Part shown: positions 32,580 to 42,120 of the stretch, piece by piece
Numbering within the stretch: the stretch's first letter is position 1
Layout: every line of letters begins with the position of its first letter
Assembly (NCBI RefSeq): GCF_030813715.1
Contig: NZ_JAUSUZ010000001.1
Coordinates: 5,456,001-5,520,000 of the forward strand
Reading direction: 5' to 3'
DNA length: 64,000 bases
DNA from: Catenuloplanes indicus
Lineage (GTDB): Bacteria > Actinomycetota > Actinomycetes > Mycobacteriales > Micromonosporaceae
Program-made: the position numbers and the translations under genes
Notes under the pieces: model-generated
Seen by the model: only the letters and a program-made list of their open reading frames with translations
The model's database searches: none
What the model was told of the DNA's origin: nothing

Positions 32580-35500
32580 TCAGTCGTCGTTGCGGATGGT
32601 GCCGGTGGCGATCGGGTCGGTGTTGCGGATGCCGGGGATGCCGGCGACGAGCAGTGAGAGCTTCTCGTCGGCCTCGCGCTTGCGGTCGCCGTTGACCGAG
32701 ACCGTGAACGTGGTGCCGGTCTGGCCGGCGGCGATGGTGGTGCAGCGGATCAGCGGGCTGTAGTCCGAGCCGGCCGATGCGGTGCTGCCGAGCGTGGTGG
32801 CGCAGACGACGACCGGTGTGGCGGTGGCGCGGGACAGCGAGACGGTGAACGTCAGCGGGCTGGTGCCTCGGTCGCCCTCGGTGACCTGGGCGTCGGTGAC
32901 GGTCAGGGACGGGCGGGTGTGGAAGCGGGCGACCTGCGGGTCGTGGTCGCTGCTACCGCGGGAGCCGTTCGAGGAGTCCTCGGCGGACCAGTCGGCGTTG
33001 ATGTGGGCGGCGCGCATCTCGATCAGGTCGGCGTAGAGCGCGTCGTTGACGAACAGGTGGTCCAGCGTCTGCGTCTGGCCCTCGTAGGAGTACGAGTAGG
33101 CGGACGACGGCGCGTCGGCCAGCAGGTCGTCGTACAGGTTGTGCAGGCCGGCGTCGTACAGCGGGCCGAGCTGGTCGGACGTGGCCGGGTTCGCGGCGGT
33201 GGCGATCGGGTCGTCGGGGCGCGGGAACACGTTCAGGTCGCCGCCGTAGACGACCTTGGCCGTCGCGTCCGCGGCCTCGATCGCGTCGACGATCGCAGCA
33301 CCGTACCCGGCCTGCTCCCGGCGCTGGCCGACGCGGCTGTCCGGGCCGGACGAGTAGTGGTTCGCCACGGCCCACAGCGGGTACGTGTCGGACGAGCCGG
33401 GCGCGGCCCGCACGATGAACTTGCCGACCTGCGGCGCCCGGGTGAAGACGTTGGCGCCGTCGATCCCGGTGGACGTGTCCACGTCGGAGGGCAGGGTCGC
33501 GTTCAGCGTCTTCGGGTTCTGCACGTCCGCGTTGCTCGCCAGGCCCGCGCTGCGGTACCGCACGGCGGGGGACGAGCCCAGGACCGGGTCGCCCGCGGTC
33601 GCCGGGGCCAGGGACAGCCGGTCGGTGCGGTAGAGGAACGCGGTCGTGATGCCGCGCGCGTCCGCGCCGTCCCGGTCGTAGGCGGTGGCGTAGGCGGGAC
33701 CGCCCGCGCGGGTGACGGTCAGCGCCAGTTCCTGCAGCGTGTCCGGTGCGCCGTCCGCGTCGTTCGTGGTGCCGCAGACCAGCTCACCGCCGCTCACGGT
33801 GCAGATGTCCTGGTCCTCGGCCTCCTCGACCAGGATCAGGTCCGGCGCGTGCAGGTCCTTGATGATCTGGTCGGCCAGGTTCGCCAGCTGCGTGTCGTAC
33901 TCGGCCTGGCTGCCCGGGACGTAGTCGAACGGCGGGGAGACGCCCGCACAGCCCGTGTTGCCGGTGAAGTCGCAGCCGTCGAACGGGTCGTCGCGGTAGT
34001 CGTAGAGGTTCTCCACGTTGTACGACGAGACGGCCAGTTCGGAGGCGCGGTCGGCCGGTTTCGGCGGGTTGTTCCGCGACGGGTCGGCGCCGGCCGCGAA
34101 CGACACCGTCCCGGCCTGCACCGCGTACTTCTCGAACGTGTAGTAGAGGCCGCCGACCGCATCCGTCGTGAGCCGGTCGAACGTCTTCGCGCCCGGGATC
34201 AGCGCGGTGCTGTCGTTCGCCGTGGCCTTCACGCCCATGCTGGCGATCATGATGCGGCTGCCGTTGCCGTTGTCGAACAGCTCGCCGGGCACGTCGTCCA
34301 GCGGGTGCGCGTCCCGGAACACCCGGCGCGCGTAAGGGTCTGCGCGCTTCAGGATCGGGTCGTCCCGGTCGAGCAGCCACACCTCGGCGTCCGCGGTGGA
34401 CGGGAACACGTTACGGCCGCTGACCGTCTGCGCGCCGGACCGCACCCGCATCCGCTCACCCTCGTGCCGCTCCCAGAAGCGGTCCGCGGCGGCCAGGTCG
34501 GCCGGCGGGCGCGCGTCGGTCGTGGCCACCACGGCGTTCACGTCCAGGCCGGACGCGATCCTGCTGACCAGCGAGGCGCCGCTGAGCTGCGTGTAGTTGT
34601 AGTACTCGGAGACGCGGGCGCGCAGCGCCACCTCGTCGCCGACGACCGGCACGTAGCCGCCGACCAGCGACGTGAACGTGCTCATGAAGACGAAGACGCC
34701 GTCCGCGCTGGCCGGGTCGCCGTCGGTCGCGCCGATCCGGCTCTGCAGGAAGAAACCGTACGTGGTGGCGCCGGCCGACGTACGCGCCTGAGTCAGCTGC
34801 GTGATCACGCCCTGCACGACGTGGTACTGCGCGCTGCTGCCGTTGCCGGACGCGGGTGCCAGCGGCGAACGGTGGTCGCGGGCGTTGCCGGTCTCCGGCG
34901 TCGCGCCCTGCACCTCGCCCACGGTCAGCACGCCGGCGACGGTCACGCCGACCGTGCAGCTCGCGGTGCCACCCGCGGCGTCCGTCGCGGTGACCGTGAC
35001 CGGGTAGGTGCCGGCCGGTACGTCCGCGGCCACACCGATCGTGGCGGACGCGGTGCCGCCCGTCGCGGCCGCCGGAGTGAACGCGGTCCGGGTGATACCG
35101 GCGGCCGGGCTGGTCACGGCCAGCTCGGTGATCACGTCGTCCGGGTCGGTCGCGGTCACCGTGCCACCGCCGGCCGTGCCGGCCACGACGGAGATCGCCG
35201 GGCAGGAGAACACCGGGGGTACGTCCACCGGGCCGCCGCCGTCGACCGTGTGCACGCCGAGGCCGTCCACGGTGTCGGTGGCGAACCCGGCCCACTGCGC
35301 CGCCGGGTCGAAGGCGTCGTCGACCACCGTGTCGCCCGCGGTCACGCCCGGCAGCCGGCGCAAGGTGTTGTCCGCGGTGCCGGTCAGCCCGGTGCCCCAC
35401 TCGGTGCCCGGGTCGACGCCCACCTGGCCGAGCGAGTCGACCACGGTCGTGCCCCTGACCAGCACGAGCGCGTCGTCGCCGTTGTAGAAGCTCGCGCTCG

Positions 35501-35828
35501 ACGTCTGGTCCGCGGCGGCCAGGATCGCCGCGTTCGCGGACGCGTGGGCCAGCACGAACACGTCGCCGTCCGCGACCGCACCGGTCAGCGGCACGCTGCT
35601 GAACGTGGTGCCGCCGTTGAAGTACATCCGGAGCGCGTACGCGGAGAGGTCCACCGCCGCACCCGTACCGTTGAAGATCTCGACAGCCTTGTTGTTGCTG
35701 CTGCCTTCGATGTATTCGGAGATGAACAGGTCGGGCGACGCGGCGGTCGCCACGCCGGGCACGAGACCGATCGCCGTGACGGCGGTGACCGTGCCGGCCA
35801 GCGTGGCGCGCCAGAGCCGAGGGCGCAT
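32580..35828 (-). CDS. Secreted ExeM/NucH-family nuclease with lamin-tail domain
   Basis: The 1082-residue protein has a signal peptide (about 1-29, cleaved after ATAA), a lamin-tail domain (ASPDLFISEYIEGSSNNKAVEIFN, about 30-160), Ig-like and OB-like segments (about 190-500) and an endonuclease/exonuclease/phosphatase domain (about 600-960). Catalytic-type motifs are SSYNVENLYDY, ILVEEAEDQD, VVYGGDLNVF and SSDHDPQVA. A C-terminal Calx-beta-like domain follows (SLTVTDAQVTEGDRGTSPLTFTVSLSRA). It should degrade extracellular DNA for nutrients or biofilm control. No sortase signal is visible. The end of the gene is skewed like the XRE gene beside it. Confidence 0.88.
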   Translation of the reverse strand: MRPRLWRATLAGTVTAVTAIGLVPGVATAASPDLFISEYIEGSSNNKAVEIFNGTGAAVDLSAYALRMYFNGGTTFSSVPLTGAVADGDVFVLAHASANAAILAAADQTSSASFYNGDDALVLVRGTTVVDSLGQVGVDPGTEWGTGLTGTADNTLRRLPGVTAGDTVVDDAFDPAAQWAGFATDTVDGLGVHTVDGGGPVDVPPVFSCPAISVVAGTAGGGTVTATDPDDVITELAVTSPAAGITRTAFTPAAATGGTASATIGVAADVPAGTYPVTVTATDAAGGTASCTVGVTVAGVLTVGEVQGATPETGNARDHRSPLAPASGNGSSAQYHVVQGVITQLTQARTSAGATTYGFFLQSRIGATDGDPASADGVFVFMSTFTSLVGGYVPVVGDEVALRARVSEYYNYTQLSGASLVSRIASGLDVNAVVATTDARPPADLAAADRFWERHEGERMRVRSGAQTVSGRNVFPSTADAEVWLLDRDDPILKRADPYARRVFRDAHPLDDVPGELFDNGNGSRIMIASMGVKATANDSTALIPGAKTFDRLTTDAVGGLYYTFEKYAVQAGTVSFAAGADPSRNNPPKPADRASELAVSSYNVENLYDYRDDPFDGCDFTGNTGCAGVSPPFDYVPGSQAEYDTQLANLADQIIKDLHAPDLILVEEAEDQDICTVSGGELVCGTTNDADGAPDTLQELALTVTRAGGPAYATAYDRDGADARGITTAFLYRTDRLSLAPATAGDPVLGSSPAVRYRSAGLASNADVQNPKTLNATLPSDVDTSTGIDGANVFTRAPQVGKFIVRAAPGSSDTYPLWAVANHYSSGPDSRVGQRREQAGYGAAIVDAIEAADATAKVVYGGDLNVFPRPDDPIATAANPATSDQLGPLYDAGLHNLYDDLLADAPSSAYSYSYEGQTQTLDHLFVNDALYADLIEMRAAHINADWSAEDSSNGSRGSSDHDPQVARFHTRPSLTVTDAQVTEGDRGTSPLTFTVSLSRATATPVVVCATTLGSTASAGSDYSPLIRCTTIAAGQTGTTFTVSVNGDRKREADEKLSLLVAGIPGIRNTDPIATGTIRNDD

Positions 35829-35932
35829 GAATCCTCCAGAGAAGGACGATCAGAACCAACGCACGTTAAGGCGTGGCACCGACCGTCGTCCATCTCTTGG
35901 CGGTCATGCCCGTGAACTTTTCGCGCCGCAGG

Positions 35933-36937
35933 TCAGACCGCTTCCAGGCGATGCACCAGTTCGCCCGCATCGGCCCCGTATTCGCACCACTCCCGGTCCG
36001 GCTGGAAACCGAGCTCGGCGTTGACCTTCAGCATGGACACGTTGGACTGCGCGTTCCAGGTCTGCACCTCGGTCAGGCGCGGCTCCGCGGACCGCAGCTC
36101 GAACAGCATGCGCGCCTTGATCGCCCGGTCGATGCCGTACCCGCGGTGGTCCTGCACCACGATCGTGTCGTACTGGTCCGCGCGCGTCGGGCGCTGCACC
36201 GGCACGACCACCTCGGTCAGGCCGGCCACCGCACCGGTCCGCTCGTGCACGGCCAGCACGATGTGCGGGATCATGCCGCGGCGGTGCAGCACGTTCAGGC
36301 TCTCCCGCAACCGGCGCGCGTCGTACGAGCTGGGGCGCAGGTCGAGGTCACCGTTGTCGCTGTCGCGCAGCTCCGCCTTGGCCACCGCGTACGCCTCCAG
36401 CATGTCGTCCGGCGGCCCGCCCGGGAAGTACTCCACCCGGTAGCCGGCCGCGATGCCGCGCGCCATCTCGCCCAGCGCCAGCCAGTCCACCGTGGACAGG
36501 CGGAGCACGCTGCGGGTCTCCACGTACTCCCGCTCGAAGCCGAGCGACTCGAAGAACGCGACGGCTGGGGTGCCGCCGACCACCTCCACGCCGATCGAGG
36601 AGAACCCCTCGGCGAAGACCCGGCGCGCGGCCGTGGCGACCAGCCGGCGGGCCACCCCGGTACGGCGCACCCGCGGGTGGACCAGCACCTCCAGCACCCC
36701 GATGCCGCCCAGCAGCAGCACCGTCACCAGGCCGGTCAGGCGCCCGTCGCCGTCCTCCGCGACCCAGCAGACCCGGCGCTCGCTCGGCATCGTCTCGGCC
36801 AGGTACTCCCGGAGGTGGTCGTCGCGCCACGGCGGATCGTCCGGCAGGTCGGCCGCCAGCGCCGCGTTCAGCGACTCCAGCAGGGCCTGGAACTCGCGGT
36901 CCGGCGCCGTCCGGGGATCCCACTCGCGCACTGTCAC
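35933..36937 (-). CDS. GNAT acetyltransferase with two GNAT domains
   Basis: The 334-residue protein has two GNAT folds. The first has GVLEVLVHPRVRRTGVARRLV (acetyl-CoA loop, near residue 90), and the second has TIVVQDHRGYGIDRAIKARML and VQTWNAQSNVSMLKVNAELGF near residues 265-315. Double-GNAT actinobacterial proteins include mycothiol synthase MshD, but the substrate cannot be assigned here. The GTG start begins MTVREWDPR. It is divergent from no gene and stands alone. Confidence 0.85.
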   Translation of the reverse strand: MTVREWDPRTAPDREFQALLESLNAALAADLPDDPPWRDDHLREYLAETMPSERRVCWVAEDGDGRLTGLVTVLLLGGIGVLEVLVHPRVRRTGVARRLVATAARRVFAEGFSSIGVEVVGGTPAVAFFESLGFEREYVETRSVLRLSTVDWLALGEMARGIAAGYRVEYFPGGPPDDMLEAYAVAKAELRDSDNGDLDLRPSSYDARRLRESLNVLHRRGMIPHIVLAVHERTGAVAGLTEVVVPVQRPTRADQYDTIVVQDHRGYGIDRAIKARMLFELRSAEPRLTEVQTWNAQSNVSMLKVNAELGFQPDREWCEYGADAGELVHRLEAV

Positions 36938-37018
36938 GGGTACAGCTTGCCGTGACAGTGCGCCGGAGGAAAGCGTGTGCGCGCCCCCGGGTCGTGGCGC
37001 GAGCCGGTGGCCGTCACG

Positions 37019-38818
37019 CTACGTCTGGCTGCGCAGCCCGAAGTCGTTCGCCGCCTCGTACACCGACTGGGCGTACGGCTCCACGTTGTTGTAGGTCAGG
37101 ATCGCGTTCCACCAGTCCTCGGTGGTCGACAGGTCCTTGTCGTTCGCGCACAGGTAGTTACCGGCGGCCAGGGCCGCGTCGTCGATGTCGTTGGGGTCGG
37201 TGACGCCGTCGTTGTCCGCGTCGACCTTCCACAGCGCCCAGGTGGTCGGGATGAACTGCATCGAGCCGATCGCCCGGTCGTACGTGGTGTCGCTGTCCAG
37301 CCGGCCCTGGTCGGTGTCCGGGATCAGCTTGCGGTCGCCCTGCCCGTCCAGCGGCAGGCCGTAGATCGGCGGGTTCGACTCGCCGTCCGGGAGCAGCGCC
37401 GCGCCGTTCGCCCGGCCGTGGTTCGACTCGACCCGGCCGATCGCCGCGAGCGTGGTCCAGTTCAGGTGGCAGTTCGGCTGGCGCTGGGCGACCACCCACT
37501 CCGCGTACCCGTACGCCTGCAGCGCCACCGGCGGGATGTCGACCTTCGCGCCGACCTGCTGCGCCCAGGCGGCGAGCGCGTCCGCAGGCCGGGCCCCCGG
37601 GACCGGCGCGGTCGGCGTGGCGCTGCCGGTCGGTGCCACCGGCACGTCCGTGACCAGCGGCGGCAGCGGAACGTCCGTGGCCGGTACGGGCAATCCGGTG
37701 TCGGCCGCGCCGGGCGCCGGGGTCGCGGCCGGCGGTGGTTCCGTGACCCGGTCACCGGCCGCGGCCGGCACCAGCACCCCACCGGCCGTGCCGGCGGCGC
37801 CGAGCAGCGCCAGCAGCAGCAGACCGGGCAGCGTCAGGCGTCCCCACCGGCCACGCCGCCAGGCGGCGGCACCGTCGAGCGAGCGCTGTGCCATCCCGTG
37901 TACGGCCGGGAAGCGGCGCAGCAGCGGATTCAGCGGGACGGCGGCGTGCCGCGGCGCGGTCGGCGGACGCAGCCGCCGCCGGGTGAGCCGGGCCAGTCCG
38001 AAGGCGGCGCTCCCGGCGAGCGCGGGCTCCTTCACCGGGGGCAGGTCGGTCTTCGTCGTACCGAGGTCACCACCGGCACCGGCGGTGCCGTTCTTGCCGT
38101 TCTTGGCGGCGCCGGGGGCACCGTCCGTGGCGGAGGCGTCCGGCTCCGCACCCGAGCCGGGCCGGGTGGCCTGGTCCGGTTTCGCGTTCTCGCCGGTTGC
38201 GGCGTCCGTGGGTTTGCCGGTGGCGTCCGGCTTCGCGGGCTTGCCCGGCTCGGCGGGAGCAGCGGGGGTCGGCGTCGCTCCCGTGGCCGGAGCCGCACCG
38301 GGAGCCACGGTCGCGACGGTGGCCGGAATCGACGCCGACGCGGGAGTCGCGGCGGATGCCGCAGCGGTCGTGGGGGCCGCAGTCGTGGTGGTGGCCGGGA
38401 TCGGGGTGGTGGCCGGTGACTCCGTCGGGGTGCGTGGGCGCGGGGAGCCGGTGGTGCGGGGAGGCTCCTTCGCGTCCGTGGTCACTCCGCTATCGGGTGA
38501 ATCCGCCTCGATCACGGATGAGCCGGCGGGACGGGCGGCGTCGGGCTCGGAGCTCGCCCGTTCCGCGCTCTCGGCCGTACCCTGGGATGGTTTTCCCGCT
38601 TTTGAGGTCTTTTCGGCCGGGGGCTCGGGTTGCTCGATGGCATCGCTGGCGACGCCCCACGACTGCGGTGCGGGAACGGGCGCTTTATCCGTATTGGCCG
38701 GCTTGCCCGGTGTATTTGCCATTCCTGGCGATGATGGTTCCTTGGTCGGACTGTCCATATTCGGCATCCCTGACTCCGGCCGGCCGTCCCCGTCCATCAC
38801 TCGTCGAACCTTACCCAT
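37019..38818 (-). CDS. Membrane-anchored lytic transglycosylase-like protein
   Basis: The 599-residue protein has a long Pro/Ala/Thr/Lys-rich N-terminal half (about 1-320), one membrane helix (LLLLALLGAAGTAGGVLV, about 330-350) and a short linker. A C-terminal SLT/MltB-like domain (about 430-599) has LAAIGRVESNHG (catalytic Glu), AIGSMQFIPTTWALW and ILTYNNVEPYAQSVYEAA. It probably cleaves peptidoglycan glycan strands outside the cell. The intracellular Pro-rich part may bind divisome or polar proteins. ATG 38818 is used; a second Met (MDGDGRPE) eight residues on is possible. Confidence 0.85.
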   Translation of the reverse strand: MGKVRRVMDGDGRPESGMPNMDSPTKEPSSPGMANTPGKPANTDKAPVPAPQSWGVASDAIEQPEPPAEKTSKAGKPSQGTAESAERASSEPDAARPAGSSVIEADSPDSGVTTDAKEPPRTTGSPRPRTPTESPATTPIPATTTTAAPTTAAASAATPASASIPATVATVAPGAAPATGATPTPAAPAEPGKPAKPDATGKPTDAATGENAKPDQATRPGSGAEPDASATDGAPGAAKNGKNGTAGAGGDLGTTKTDLPPVKEPALAGSAAFGLARLTRRRLRPPTAPRHAAVPLNPLLRRFPAVHGMAQRSLDGAAAWRRGRWGRLTLPGLLLLALLGAAGTAGGVLVPAAAGDRVTEPPPAATPAPGAADTGLPVPATDVPLPPLVTDVPVAPTGSATPTAPVPGARPADALAAWAQQVGAKVDIPPVALQAYGYAEWVVAQRQPNCHLNWTTLAAIGRVESNHGRANGAALLPDGESNPPIYGLPLDGQGDRKLIPDTDQGRLDSDTTYDRAIGSMQFIPTTWALWKVDADNDGVTDPNDIDDAALAAGNYLCANDKDLSTTEDWWNAILTYNNVEPYAQSVYEAANDFGLRSQT

Positions 38819-38853
38819 GTCCGCGCGACTGCCGGAACCGGCGCGTGTCGCCG

Positions 38854-38859
38854 TACCCT
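38854..38859 (+). promoter_or_regulatory. -10 box for leaderless FmdB-like mRNA
   Basis: TACCCT fits TANNNT and lies 6 bases before the ATG. Confidence 0.45.
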
Positions 38860-38865
38860 CTTGTC

Positions 38866-39078
38866 ATGCCACGCTACGACTTCCGCTGCCGGGCCTGCGG
38901 CGCGACGTTCGAGGTCAACCGCCCGATGACCGCGGCCGCCGACCCCGCATCGTGTCCGGCCGGTCACGATGACACCGTGAAATTGCTCTCCACCGTCGCG
39001 GTCGCCGGCCGCGGCGGCTCGGCTTCGGCGCCGGCCGGCGGGGGTGGTTGCTGCGGTGGCGCGTGCGGGTGCGGATAA
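38866..39078 (+). CDS. FmdB-family zinc-ribbon protein
   Basis: The 70-residue protein begins MPRYDFRCRACGATFEVNRPM with a CxxC and a second pair within PASCPAGHDDTVKLL (Cys/His), the FmdB/CxxC_CXXC_SSSS regulatory ribbon. It ends with a Gly/Cys-rich tail (GGGGCCGGACGCG) that may bind metal. The function is unknown. The TACCCT box 6 bases upstream suggests a leaderless mRNA. It is divergent from the transglycosylase-like gene. Confidence 0.85.
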   Translation: MPRYDFRCRACGATFEVNRPMTAAADPASCPAGHDDTVKLLSTVAVAGRGGSASAPAGGGGCCGGACGCG

Positions 39079-39139
39079 CGCTATAAAAAGCACATATCCC
39101 CGCAATTAGCCCAGGTTTAAACCGTACGACCGGGCCTTT

Positions 39140-39153
39140 CGGATGATCATCCG
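39140..39153. promoter_or_regulatory. Palindrome upstream of the cyclase gene
   Basis: CGGATGATCATCCG is a perfect 14-base palindrome about 190 bases before the start. It may be an operator; no protein is assigned. Confidence 0.35.
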
Positions 39154-39342
39154 GATGGTCGTCAGCTCTGACCTGTCGTGCCACAACCGGCCCCGGCCGG
39201 TCTCGTTGTCCCAGCCGTAGTCGCCCGGCTGACACCCGGCGCGGCGGAAACGGTGGCTCGATGACCCCGTGCTCGGCTACTACCTTGGGGGAGCCGGGGC
39301 CATCCGTTTCGAGGATGTACCTGGTCGAGCGGGTACGGCAGC

Positions 39343-42120
39343 ATGATTCGCGACTTCCAGGGGGCGGAGGTTCCACGCGTGCCGGCAATGGATCACCTGC
39401 CAAGCGGCCTGGTGACGTTCTTGTTCACCGACATAGAGGGCTCAACACGGTTGGCCCAGATGCTCGGTGCGGGCTACCGGCCGGTGCTCGAAGAGCACCG
39501 GCGACTGCTGCGCGAGATCATCGCGGCGCACCACGGCACCGAGCTGTTCACCGAGGGCGACTCGTTCTTCATCGCGTTCGCCGACGCCTCGGACGCCGTC
39601 GCCGCCTGCCTGGCCGCCCAGCGCGCGCTCGCCACCCATGCCTGGCCCGGCGCCGCCCCCAAGGTCCGGATGGGCCTGCACAGCGGCTACGCCACCCCGG
39701 TCGGCCGGGAGTACGCGAGCCCGGAGGTGCACCGCGCCGCGCGGGTCGCCGCCGCCGCGCACGGTGGTCAGGTGCTCTGCTCGGCCGCGACCGTCCGGCT
39801 AGCCGCGATACCGGCCGACGCCGGGCTGCTCGACCTCGGCCTGCACCGGCTGCGCGGCTTCGACGGCCGGGAGCGCCTGTTCCAGCTGACCGCGCCCGGG
39901 CTGGAGACCGAGTTCCCGCGCCCGCGCACCGAGGCGGCCGCGCACAACCTGCCGCACCAGCCGACCACGTTCGTCGGCCGCGGCGCCGAGTGCATCGAAC
40001 TCGCCACGCTCGTCGAGACCCACCGCCTGGTGACCGTGGTCGGCCCGGGCGGCGCGGGCAAGAGCCGGCTGGCCATCGAGACCGCCGGCGGCCTGGTCGA
40101 GCGCTTCCCGGACGGCGTCTGGTACGTCGATGTCGCCCCGGTCACCGACTCCGGGCTGGTCGCGTTCGCGGTCGCGGCCGTGCTCGGCCTGCGCCCGGAA
40201 CCGGGCCGCCCGATCCTGGACACGCTCGTCGAATCCGCCGCGAACCGCCGCATGCTGCTCGTCCTGGACACCGGCGACGCCCAGCTGGCCGCGGCCGCCG
40301 AGGTGATCTCGTCGCTGCTGACCGGGGGTACCGGCGCGAAGGTCCTGGCCACCAGCCGTGAGCCGTTCCGGGTGGCCGGCGAGGTCGTCTGGCGCATACC
40401 GCCGCTGTCCGTGGCGCCCGGACCGGGCGGCGCACCGTCCGACGCGGTCGCGCTGCTGATGGACCGCACCTCGCTCGCCCGGGGCGGTCGCGCGCCCAGC
40501 CCGGCCGAGGTCACCCACCTGGCCCGGGTCGCCGGCCGGCTCAACGGGCTGCCGCTGGCGATCGAGCTGGCCGCGGCCCGGCTGCGCCTGCTGTCCGCCA
40601 GTCAGCTCGCCGAACGCCTGGACGACCTGCTCGGCGCGCTCGACGCCGGGTCCGGGGACACCGACGCCACGGTCGCGATCGGCCCGGCCGCGCGCGCCGC
40701 CTCGGCCGCCTCCCGCAACCGGACCATGCAGGCCACGGTCACCTGGTCGTACCGGACGCTCGGCCCGCGCGCCGCCCGGCTGCTGCGCTGGCTGTCCGTC
40801 TTCGCCGGCCCGGTCGACCTGCCCACCGTCGAGTGGGTGCTCAAGGACGACCCGCTGGACCCGCTCGCGGTGCTGGTCGACAAGTCGATGGTGCAGGTCG
40901 AGCCGCACGCGTCCGGCACGCTCTACCGCATCCTCGACCCGATCAAGGCGTACGGGGCCCGCCGCCTCGCCGACGCCGGTGAGGAGCACTTCGCCCGCGA
41001 CCAGCACGTCGACTGGTCCATGCAGGCGCTCCAGCGCGCCCACGTGGACCAGGGCGGGCAGCCGATCACGCTGTCGCTCTACGCGCTCGACCCGCTGGCC
41101 GACGAGGTCCGGGCCGCGCTGCGCTGGACCTCCACCGGCGGCAGCGCCCGCTCCGGGCTGCACCTCGCGCAGGGCCTGGACCAGTGGTGGCGGGAGCGCG
41201 GCCTGGCCCGCGAGGGGCGGCTGTGGCTGTTCCGGATGTACGGGCGGATGGCCGAGACCGGCGAGCCGATCCCGGACGCCGAGCTGGCCCTGGCGTACCA
41301 CATGCACTCGCTGCACGCCGGCGCAGACGGCGAGTCCGCCGAGGAACAGCGCTTCGCCCAGCGCGCCGAGATGCACGCGCGCCGCTCCGGCGACCCCGGC
41401 CTGCTGGTCCGGGTGCTGTCCACCCGCGGCGGCCCGCTGATCTTCCAGGGGCAGTACGCCGAGGCCGAACGCCAGGTCTGCGAGATCATCGAGTGGGCCA
41501 CCGCGAACGGCGTGCCCGGCGACGCGCTCTACGCCATCTACAGCCTCGCCGAGCTGCTCTGGCGCCGCGGCGCGCTGGACGAGGCCGCCGAACTGCTCGG
41601 CGCCGCCCGCAACGTCGAGGCCGGCCGCCCGCTGGAGCGCGGCCGCCGCGGCGTCGACATGCTGCTCGGCATGATCGCGCTCGGCCGCGGTGACCTGGTC
41701 GCCGCACACGAGCACCTGGTCGTGGCGCTGCGCTCGCGGATGGGCCACGGCTTCCACCGCCGTGCCTGCGACACGATCAACGCGATGGCCGTGCGCTGCG
41801 CCATGGGCGGCGACCCGGTCACCGCCGCCCGCCTGTTCGGCGCCACCGCCGCGATGCGCTCGTCGCTGCGCAGCACGCCCGGTATCTTCGCGAACTACTG
41901 GACCGAGCATCAGCAGTTCGTGCGCGCGGTCATCGGTGACGACGCGTTCGACCGCGCCTACGCCGAGGGCAACGACCTCTCGCTGCCGGAGGCGGCCGCG
42001 GCCGCGCTCGCCGTCGAGCACCCGGACCTCAGCTCCGACACCGGCCGTTTCCTCGACGCCGGCCGCCTGCTCGACCTCGACACCCGCACGATCGAGCTGC
42101 CACCCGGCCGCCGCCCCTGA
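39343..42120 (+). CDS. Class III adenylate/guanylate cyclase fused to an NB-ARC ATPase
   Basis: The 925-residue protein has a cyclase homology domain (about 20-185) with metal-binding TFLFTDIEGST and TEGDSFFIAF and the GLHSG turn. An NB-ARC/STAND ATPase follows (P-loop VVGPGGAGKSR near 235; VLDTGD; ATSREPFR; GLPLAIELAAARL) and then helical repeats to the end. No DNA-binding domain is visible, unlike related LuxR-type STAND regulators. In the cyclase the usual V-N-x-A-A-R motif reads EVHRAARV, with His for Asn, which may alter activity. An ATG at 39388 (MDHLPSG) is an alternative start. Confidence 0.85.
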   Translation: MIRDFQGAEVPRVPAMDHLPSGLVTFLFTDIEGSTRLAQMLGAGYRPVLEEHRRLLREIIAAHHGTELFTEGDSFFIAFADASDAVAACLAAQRALATHAWPGAAPKVRMGLHSGYATPVGREYASPEVHRAARVAAAAHGGQVLCSAATVRLAAIPADAGLLDLGLHRLRGFDGRERLFQLTAPGLETEFPRPRTEAAAHNLPHQPTTFVGRGAECIELATLVETHRLVTVVGPGGAGKSRLAIETAGGLVERFPDGVWYVDVAPVTDSGLVAFAVAAVLGLRPEPGRPILDTLVESAANRRMLLVLDTGDAQLAAAAEVISSLLTGGTGAKVLATSREPFRVAGEVVWRIPPLSVAPGPGGAPSDAVALLMDRTSLARGGRAPSPAEVTHLARVAGRLNGLPLAIELAAARLRLLSASQLAERLDDLLGALDAGSGDTDATVAIGPAARAASAASRNRTMQATVTWSYRTLGPRAARLLRWLSVFAGPVDLPTVEWVLKDDPLDPLAVLVDKSMVQVEPHASGTLYRILDPIKAYGARRLADAGEEHFARDQHVDWSMQALQRAHVDQGGQPITLSLYALDPLADEVRAALRWTSTGGSARSGLHLAQGLDQWWRERGLAREGRLWLFRMYGRMAETGEPIPDAELALAYHMHSLHAGADGESAEEQRFAQRAEMHARRSGDPGLLVRVLSTRGGPLIFQGQYAEAERQVCEIIEWATANGVPGDALYAIYSLAELLWRRGALDEAAELLGAARNVEAGRPLERGRRGVDMLLGMIALGRGDLVAAHEHLVVALRSRMGHGFHRRACDTINAMAVRCAMGGDPVTAARLFGATAAMRSSLRSTPGIFANYWTEHQQFVRAVIGDDAFDRAYAEGNDLSLPEAAAAALAVEHPDLSSDTGRFLDAGRLLDLDTRTIELPPGRRP

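Noticed and set aside
32919-35915. A nearly 1000-codon plus-strand open frame
   Set aside because: It is antisense to the secreted nuclease, whose domains and signal peptide are clear; the plus-strand translation is Arg/Val/Gly-rich and featureless.
35904-35916. GTTCACGGGCA on the minus strand upstream of the nuclease gene, as a PHO box
   Set aside because: Only one repeat unit is present; PhoP sites need at least two in direct repeat.
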